Source: Actinidia chinensis
Taxonomy: Eukaryota > Streptophyta > Magnoliopsida > Ericales > Actinidiaceae
Direction of reading: 5' to 3'
NCBI GenBank assembly: GCA_009663005.1
Contig: CM018904.1
Coordinates: forward strand, 13,635,364 to 13,647,863
DNA length: 12,500 nt
Shown: positions 7,724 to 12,500 of the stretch, piece after piece
How positions within the stretch are numbered: the first letter of the stretch is position 1
How the letters are laid out: every line of letters starts with the position of its first letter
The notes under the pieces: generated by a model
What the model was told of the DNA's origin: nothing
What the model saw: the letters and a program-made list of their open reading frames with translations, nothing else
Database searches by the model: none
Program-made: the position numbers and the translations under genes

Positions 7724-7854
7724 CATGAATTCATCCTGAGATAGTGATTTGGTTCCTCTCGTGGACGTAGAAGATGGCCGAACCACGTATATATGTGTCT
7801 TGTGTGTGTGGGTTGATATGGTTAGATGTGACTGGTGATAGTCCTTGCACAACA
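7144..7854 (+). repeat. 3' LTR (711 bp)
   Basis: It runs from TGTTGGGAATACAGCCCATT to GTCCTTGCACAACA and aligns along its whole length with 4077-4771. It has a TATAATT box at 7483-7489 and U5 text GTGGACGTAGAAGATGGCCG, AACCACGT. It differs from the 5' LTR by scattered substitutions and many one-base gains and losses, plus a G-run (7283-7307) replacing the ATGGGCAGAGACGG area. In this orientation its promoter would point out of the element into the antisense of sHSP exon 1. Confidence 0.92.
7283..7307 (+). repeat. G14-C-G10 homopolymer run in the 3' LTR
   Basis: Fourteen G, one C, ten G, preceded by GTGGGT. It could form G-quadruplexes on the + strand. The matching part of the 5' LTR (about 4205-4225) has only GGGCAGAGACGG, so the run arose after insertion or is a base-calling artefact. 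Confidence 0.85.
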
Positions 7855-7859
7855 GTCTT
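7855..7859. repeat. Target site duplication GTCTT, right copy
   Basis: GTCTT follows the terminal ACAACA of the 3' LTR directly and matches 4072-4076. It belongs to sHSP exon 1 (minus strand AAGAC). Confidence 0.9.
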
Positions 7860-8086
7860 AAGTAACAATATCTGAGACTCAATTTCCCATAACGAGAAGG
7901 CATCAGATGGATCAAAGAATTTTCCGAACAACAATGGACTAAAGAGCGAGCCCTCTTTGAAAACCGTACGCAGCGTTGGACTACTTTTGGACATCAAGGC
8001 TTCAAATGCGTCTTCTGTCAGCGGAACACACCATTTCTGTGGACTTGATCTTCTGATCGGACTTCAAGCAGCTTGCAGCTAGTCAT
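7855..8086 (-). pseudogene. sHSP exon 1, 5' part (start codon to retrotransposon insertion)
   Basis: The ATG at 8086-8084 opens MTSCKLLEVRSEDQ. One base is then missing near 8040 (GTCCACAG, where GTC CCA CAG would keep frame). The next frame reads PQKWCVPLTEDAF, EALMSKSSPTLRTVFKEG, SLFSPLLFGKFFDPSDAF and SLWEIESQILLL up to the insertion. The first ATG is accepted because the residues right after it fit the family N-terminus. As given, the uncorrected frame hits TGA 22 codons in. A second frame slip of one base lost (or two gained) lies at about 7860-7866, next to the insertion point. The last five bases are the target duplication. Confidence 0.8.
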
Positions 8087-8208
8087 TGAAGGTACAAATT
8101 TCTATGGTTTAGAGTTGAGCTTAATGAAGCTTGAGATTTTATGTTTTTTTTATAGTGAGCTGCTTTTTGGAAAAGAAGAGAACATGTTCTTTTGGAATTA
8201 TTGAAGGG

Positions 8209-8253
8209 CTTTATAACTAAAGGAATATTTCTTTTCTAGATCTCTCACATTGG
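8209..8253 (-). promoter_or_regulatory. Candidate sHSP core promoter (TATA and CCAAT boxes)
   Basis: On the minus strand TATAAAG (8215-8209) lies 123 bases upstream of the start codon, and CCAAT (8253-8249) lies 34 bases further up. Small HSP promoters usually combine TATA, CCAAT and heat shock elements. GAA/TTC triplets occur between the two boxes (about 8220-8240), but none has the strict nGAAnnTTCn spacing, so heat control is not demonstrated. Confidence 0.4.
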
Positions 8254-8726
8254 TAAGAAAGGATTGTGGCAGTCTGATTAGGCATTGGCAGATTCCTTTC
8301 GCAATGTCAAATCAGTGCATGTCAAACCAGTCCGATATTGGCCAATACATAACCATATTACTGATATCGATACGATTACGATACCGCAATTTAAAACCCT
8401 TCACTGAAAATTAGTTATTTTTCTAATTCTTCTATCTATTTGAGTAATTTTTTGTAGAAGATTTGAGCATGTCAGGGCAAATCAGTGGATGTGCTTCTTC
8501 TATGAAGGATGTGGCAAGATGAAGGATGTGGCAAGACACAGGGCACAATGTTTGTCGGGGCATATAAAACCTTTCCATTCAGGTAAGTTCTTTTGTTAAT
8601 CTGGCTATCTATTTGAGTAAATTGATGCATGATTTTGGCTCGAAAATGAAAGTTGTCTTGCTTTTAACTATTTTTTCTATTGAGAAAGGAGATTTGGGAA
8701 GTGCACAAGCTTTTAGTAGACTTATT
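8254..8726. repeat. sHSP upstream region with local duplications
   Basis: A 17-base unit ATGAAGGATGTGGCAAG is perfectly doubled at 8502-8518 and 8519-8535. CTATCTATTTGAGTAA occurs near 8430-8446 and again near 8605-8620. CAAATCAGTG.ATGT occurs near 8310 and again near 8478. Together these suggest an old segmental duplication of about 175 bases. A CGATATTGGCC...ATATCGATACGATTACGATA block (about 8332-8385) looks like a decayed dispersed repeat. No gene is called. Confidence 0.4.
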
Positions 8727-9172
8727 GGGCCCGTATGTTTGTCCGGATATAAAATGGAGGGATACAAGGAGCGAAGAGGATATGCAATCCTATGGGATAT
8801 AAGTTGGGATATCTAGTTCTTAGGATAAATAATGAGATAATTGATATTATGGACCACATATGGCATGTTTGTTTAGAGTTGGATATAGCAGTGAATAAAG
8901 CAAGAAATGATTAATCATGACCATTGGATGAAGAGGAGGGCCATATACCGTAGTTGGGGGATATAATATATCATTAGAGAGGTGGTATATTATATGCAAC
9001 ACGTTTGGAGATATAATATCCCATCGTAATAATATTCTTATTTAATATGCTAAAACCAACAGCGGATATAAAACAGGTGGGAGGCCAACATAGGCCCACA
9101 TAATGTTTTCAAAAGTTGCTATATCCGATCAAAGGCTCATGTTCCCTCTTATATTCCTCAAATAAACAGGTC
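8727..9172. mobile_element. GGATAT-rich TIR element (non-autonomous DNA transposon)
   Basis: The left end GGGCCCGTATGTTTGTCC then GGATATAAAATGGAGGGATA resembles the reverse complement of the right end, GACCTGTTTATTTGAGGA then ATATAAGAGGGA. The word GGATAT recurs at least seven times inside in both halves (for example near 8743, 8773, 8790, 8803, 8880, 8960, 9064). A second left-end-like sequence GGCATGTTTGTTTAGAGTTG then GATATAG starts at 8862, which hints at a nested or duplicated end. No target duplication could be fixed, so the boundaries are approximate. No ORF. Confidence 0.45.
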
Positions 9173-9274
9173 TATAATGTACACTGAATGAATTGTATTC
9201 ATAAAAGTTTCTATGGTAGGGTATGATTTGTTTTCTACATGATCTTTGTGAAGTTTGGCTCAAATCGATCAGTT

Positions 9275-9665
9275 TGTGGTGGAGATTAAAAGACGACACT
9301 TAATTTAACGTGTTTTTAGCTGATTTTAACTTTTTGGGCTTGTTTTAGACTCCCTAAGATTTTGTTTTGAGGGTTCCTGTCGGTTATGGACTTGTTTAGC
9401 AAGGAATACAATTTTGAGTGAATTAGTTTTAGGGAGCACCCTTTTTAGTATAAATATTTGTGGAGATTTACTCTCCAATTGGGGGTTGGGAGAGAGAATT
9501 TGAAATTTAAGTTTTTGAGACTTTTGAAATAAGTCTCTTTTATAGCTCCTCAGGACATTCGTTTATTTTGAACTAGCAGAAGCTTATGCTATGTGACTTC
9601 CCGTGAACATAAGCATTACACCGAAATATTTTTTTTTCTTATTCGTTTGTTTTCACATTACAAAT
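9275..9665 (+). mobile_element. Copia LTR-like segment (possible solo LTR)
   Basis: TATAAATA at 9449-9456 is followed about 150 bases on by CCGTGAACATAAGCATTACA then CCGAA (9601-9625). This corresponds to the U5 text CCGTGGACGTAGGC..ATTG.CCGAAC of the complete element in this window, though the rest is not alignable to it. The start (TGTGGTGGAG at 9275) and end (near CACATTACA, 9655-9663) are guesses, and no matching 5 bp duplication was found. A solo or truncated LTR of a different Copia family is the best reading. Confidence 0.4.
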
Positions 9666-11035
9666 TTTCTTGGTTCTTCTTCATATTTGTAGCCATCTTT
9701 GTATTGGTTATGTACTCCCTACACAAAAAGTATTGATAAACTTAATAATAAAGGACCTATTGCAAGCAAAGTTGTGTGAAAAGGCTACTTTCAATGTGTA
9801 AGGTGTCTATGACTCTATGGTCATGAAGCACCTTCTCCAATCTTTTGCTAACTTTTTTACTTTTGTTTTTGGAAATAAAGTTTGAGATAGTGCAGAGAAT
9901 TAATATGCAATGCAATGATTTTTGTATTGGCATCGTCCGCATCTACATTTCCAGAAAACAGAGTTGGCATCAATGTGCTTCTTCTTTTACATATAGAAAT
10001 ATATGTCTTCAGAATTGGCATTCTTAAAAAAAATATATAATGGTACTCATTTCATCTTTTACGACTATATTATTGTCTTCATGGCCATTTATTTTCACAT
10101 TACTCAAATTGTTCTCCAAAGTTTGACAATATTAAAAGTTGGTGGTGGAGAGGAGGAAGGATGGTGGTAGAGGCATTAGGAGAAAGGAAGAAAAGAGGAC
10201 AGTGGGGTTAAAGCCGCTCAATTGACTCCTCTATATGGGCAAGTGAACTGTGCTTCTTGTTAGTTTGGATGAAAAATAAGACGGTGTTCATTAGCCACAA
10301 ATCACAAAGAGTTATGTAATGTTTTTTAAACGCTAAGTGGGTAATTCGCACATGGTCCAAACCACATTAGGATAAAGTGAAATTCTCCCTAAATAAAAGA
10401 AAATTAGTACTCTGGTGGATCCATTGGATGTGTTCAGTGCAGGTGATTGGCACATGAAGCAGTGGAATAAAGATGAAGACCCCCCTGCTGTTAGTAGAAC
10501 AATGCTTCTTTCATGATTGAATGAAAATCATATATTGAGGAAGAATCATTTCTTGAATTCTATCTTTCTTAAATTCCAATGGTTATGTCACAGTTTATTT
10601 GGTCCTATAAGTAAAATCATTCAAAGTTTAAATTTTTCATTTTTTCTTGTAAAAGTTTTGATTTTTTTAATTTCTTCCTTAAAATTCTTAATTTAAATTA
10701 AATTGATTCAATTTCTAACCGCGGTCATATTTGCTTACACGTTAATCAAACCTAAAGTATTCATCCCATCTCACTTTGGTATCAAAATTATTGATTTTAT
10801 TAATTTCATTCATAAACACCGTAAGCCTTCTCCAAATTATTGAAACATTTTTTTATAGCAAAAAAATACAATCTAATATGTTAAATTTACAAACCAATCA
10901 ACTTAAGTTTAAAAAGCAACTCTAGCTTGAGTGGAAAATTAGGATTAATATTTTCATTTTGATAAGTTCTAAACCGTGAAATCATGAGATCAAGAATCAC
11001 TTTTTTCTTTGTCTTTCAGTTCTCGTAATATTTGT
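9666..11035. other. AT-rich intergenic stretch
   Basis: I find no gene, RNA gene or transposon ends. A purine-rich block (about 10140-10205, GGTGGTGGAGAGGAGGAAGG and following) and long T/A runs are the only compositional features. Short open frames at 9757-9942 and 9845-10027 overlap each other on opposite strands and carry no recognisable motif. Confidence 0.5.
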
Positions 11036-11049
11036 GGTCTGAGTTTTGG

Positions 11050-11225
11050 GGACCAAAATGGGACCAAAATAACACGAAACGCATAGTTTAGGGACGGTAT
11101 ATTGGCAATTATTATGACTGATTGAGATTGGACCAATTTGAATCAAACCAGAAAAATTAAAGCCTATTTTGAACAAAAGAAAATTTTGAGGCCCTAAATG
11201 TCACAAAGTGCATAATTTAAAAACA
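11050..11225. repeat. Decayed dispersed repeat with an internal direct repeat
   Basis: GACCAAAATAACACGAAACG then CATAGTTTAGGGAC (about 11060-11093) resembles GCCCTAAATGTCACAAAGTG then CATAATTTAAAAAC (about 11192-11225). The tandem GGGACCAAAATGGGACCAAAAT at 11049-11070 adds to it. Such text is common in old plant retroelement debris. I cannot place it in a family. Confidence 0.35.
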
Positions 11226-11439
11226 TTTTTCATTTACCTATTTTACCCTTCCTTATGTGTTACGTTGGAGTCTTTTTCTGTGTAGTTTCTTGTATTGACT
11301 TGGGAGAAAATAGACTTTTTGTAAAACTTAAGGGACTGGATCCAGCCTTATATTGACTAGTATAAAGTTTGAAAATGTCTTCCAACAAATGAAATGAGTC
11401 CCCCTCTCGCAAGGTTGGAAAAAGTAAAAATCTTGACGA

Positions 11440-11692
11440 AATTTAAAAATATAATTTTTTTTTTATTTAATTTGGAAAAATTTTTATTAAAAATAAAAAA
11501 AATATTTTTACTCGACAAATTAACTCAATTTTTTGTTTTTAGTAGAATTTTTTTTAAAATTGAATAAAATTTTTACATAATCAAGAGGAACTGAAAATTT
11601 TAATCAAACGATATTTTTTTTTAATAAAAACAAAAAAACTCGAAAATCAAAACTGATAAAAAATTCAGAAGAACCTGGGCCAAACACGTCCA
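11440..11692 (-). mobile_element. Partial copy of the 965-1462 long-TIR MITE family
   Basis: Read on the minus strand it starts near 11692 with GGACGTGTTTGGCCC and continues with TCGTTTGATTAAAATTTTCA, as in the TIR of the 965-1462 element (GGCCCGTTTGGCC, GTTTGATCAAACTTT, TTTTTTCAG). Further in, GTTAATTTGTCGAGTAAAAA (minus strand, 11524-11505) matches GTTAGTTTGTCGAGTAAAAA at 1138-1157. The opposite end was not found, so it is truncated or heavily decayed. TTA follows at 11693-11695. Confidence 0.5.
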
Positions 11693-11881
11693 TTAGATTG
11701 ACCTAACTTTTATTAACACTCACCAATATTAAACAATATTCGTAATTTCTAGTTTTCAATTTATAGAATGATTTGGCAGAGAAAAGAATTGAAAATATGA
11801 ATTACAGTTTTATACCCATAAGTCACAGCAATTCTACATGCAAGTACACCGGACCAATATTTGGATATAAACCTCTCCTAA

Positions 11882-12349
11882 GGGGGTCGTTTTGGCTGGT
11901 GGCTTAGGAGGGGGATAACTTTTCCCCCGGATAATTTCCCCCCACGTCGTTGGCTGGCGGAGTCAGGAGGCGGAAATTTATATTCCCCCGGATAATTTTC
12001 CCCAGCAGGTGTATATCGCGGATAATTTTTGAGTGGCCTAGACCCTAACTAAAAGGTTATCCGGGAGTATAAGGGGGGAGGATAAGTAAAAAAAATATCT
12101 AAAGAGAAACAAATGTTATATTTTTAATTTATATATTCTATACTATAGGCAACAAAATATTTTTTTTATATCTAAATATTTTAAATATTTTTTGTTCTCT
12201 CTCATATTTTTTCTTATCCCCACCTTTATCCACCTATTCTAAAAGTATCAAACAAAATTTAAAAGTTATCTCCCTCCAAAAGTTATCTCTCTCTAAATTT
12301 ATCCTCCTTTAAAACTTATCCCCCTCCCTATCCGCCCAGCCAAACAGAG
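11882..12349. mobile_element. Harbinger/Tourist-like MITE with TAA target duplication
   Basis: The left end GGGGGTCGTTTTGGCTGGTG then GGGGGATAACTTTT matches the reverse complement of the right end, CTCTGTTTGGCTGGGCGG then GGGGGATAAGTTTT. TAA flanks it at 11879-11881 and 12350-12352. The word GGATAA (or TTATCC) recurs through both subterminal zones. The left terminal ~58 bases are repeated in tandem (11886-11942 and 11945-12003), both carrying GTCGTT..GGCTGG, AGGAGG and CCCCCGGATAATTT. At 468 bp and without an ORF it is non-autonomous. Confidence 0.65.
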
Positions 12350-12500
12350 TAAGGGGACTCTGGTTGGTTCTTTCAGGGTTGTCGGGCCCATCTCTCAAGT
12401 CGACTAATTAATCGGAACCATTCAATTAATAGAGTTTATTGAGAAGATCATTCGTACAAAACATCAATGTGATGAGATATTGATTGACAGTCATATAATC

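Larger units (their letters stand above)
4077..7854 (+). mobile_element. Defective Copia-type LTR retrotransposon, 3778 bp
   Basis: It has two direct LTRs starting TGTTGGGAAT and ending CA, a perfect 5 bp target duplication, a primer-binding site like the initiator Met tRNA 3' end, and a purine tract before the right LTR. That order sets the + orientation, antisense to the sHSP gene it interrupts. The LTR tail GTGGACGTAGG...GCCGAAC..CGT is a plant Copia U5 signature. The internal 2372 bp holds a decayed gag and a trace of the pol start but no reverse transcriptase, RNase H or full integrase, so it needed or needs a helper. The LTRs differ at many positions, a large share of them single-base indels, so divergence should not be turned into an age before the sequence is verified. 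Confidence 0.92.
3232..8086 (-). pseudogene. Class VI small heat shock protein gene, split by a retrotransposon
   Basis: Plant class VI small HSPs (21.7 kDa HSP-like) are ATP-independent chaperones with an alpha-crystallin domain that hold unfolding proteins. Identification comes from recalled family-typical segments: an N-terminal SPLLFGKFFDPSDAF block, a VDWFQTDADYGLKAELP block opening the alpha-crystallin domain, VGK..VQVSV, and TDWWEHWYIRRLD. The gene model is ATG 8086-8084, exon 1 8086-7855 plus 4071-3997 (target duplication counted once), intron 3996-3536, exon 2 3535-3232 with TAG. That is about 611 nt or ~205 codons, the usual size. A 3.8 kb Copia element sits inside exon 1 in opposite orientation. 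About eight further 1-2 base indels break the frame, near 8040, 7862, 3523, 3483, 3473, 3388, 3380 and 3355. As given it cannot encode a full protein. Whether the indels are biological or sequencing errors is unresolved. Confidence 0.8.

Noticed and set aside
8161..8240. Heat shock elements upstream of the sHSP start
   Set aside because: Several GAA and TTC triplets are present (for example GAACATGTTC near 8180), but none has the required nGAAnnTTCn spacing, so no HSE is annotated.
8332..8385. Structured RNA or regulatory site in the GATAT/CGATACG block
   Set aside because: The short palindromic words look like decayed dispersed-repeat text. No stable fold longer than a few base pairs could be drawn by eye.
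8458..8581. Possible + strand exon between TTTTTTGTAG and GTAAGT, encoding CFFYEGCGKMKDVARH
   Set aside because: It is short, contains the 17 bp tandem duplication, matches no family I know, and has no adjoining exons.

Overview
This is an AT-rich, non-coding-dominated stretch of a flowering-plant nuclear genome. The signs are homopolymer-rich intergenic DNA, several foldback (MITE-like) DNA transposons, a Copia-type LTR retrotransposon with an initiator-Met-tRNA-like primer site, and a plant-specific class VI small heat shock protein gene. I cannot name the species. No intact protein-coding gene, rRNA, tRNA or CRISPR array was seen.

The centre (about 3.2-8.25 kb) is one story. A minus-strand gene resembling the 21.7 kDa class VI small HSP starts at ATG 8086 and ends at TAG 3232. 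Its first exon is split at codon ~77 by a 3778 bp Copia element (4077-7854) lying in the opposite (+) orientation. The insertion is bracketed by a perfect 5 bp target duplication GTCTT (4072-4076 and 7855-7859). The host exon resumes at 4071, ends at a GTAAGG donor (3997/3996), skips a 461 bp intron that itself contains a small foldback element, and resumes at 3535. Besides the insertion, the frame is broken about eight times by 1-2 base indels, mostly next to homopolymers, while the amino acids on either side stay conserved. That is either pseudogene decay or unpolished long-read sequence.

The Copia element has 695 and 711 bp LTRs, a primer-binding site, a polypurine tract, degenerate gag (UBN2-like segment, basic RG-rich segment, zinc-knuckle relic) and a scrap resembling the start of pol; the rest of pol is missing. 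Its leader holds a very dense cluster of WRKY-type W-box cores. Its 3' LTR carries a G14-C-G10 run absent from the 5' LTR.

The left flank (1-3.2 kb) holds two copies of one foldback family (1-256 and 600-831), a 498 bp long-TIR element with TTA duplications (965-1462), a related fragment (1831-1950), and otherwise unassignable AT-rich DNA. The right flank (8.25-12.5 kb) holds the sHSP promoter region with small local duplications, a GGATAT-rich TIR element (8727-9172), a Copia LTR-like segment (about 9275-9665), a long featureless AT-rich stretch, a partial relative of the 965-1462 element (about 11440-11692), and a 468 bp Harbinger/Tourist-like element with TAA duplications whose left end is tandemly duplicated (11882-12349).
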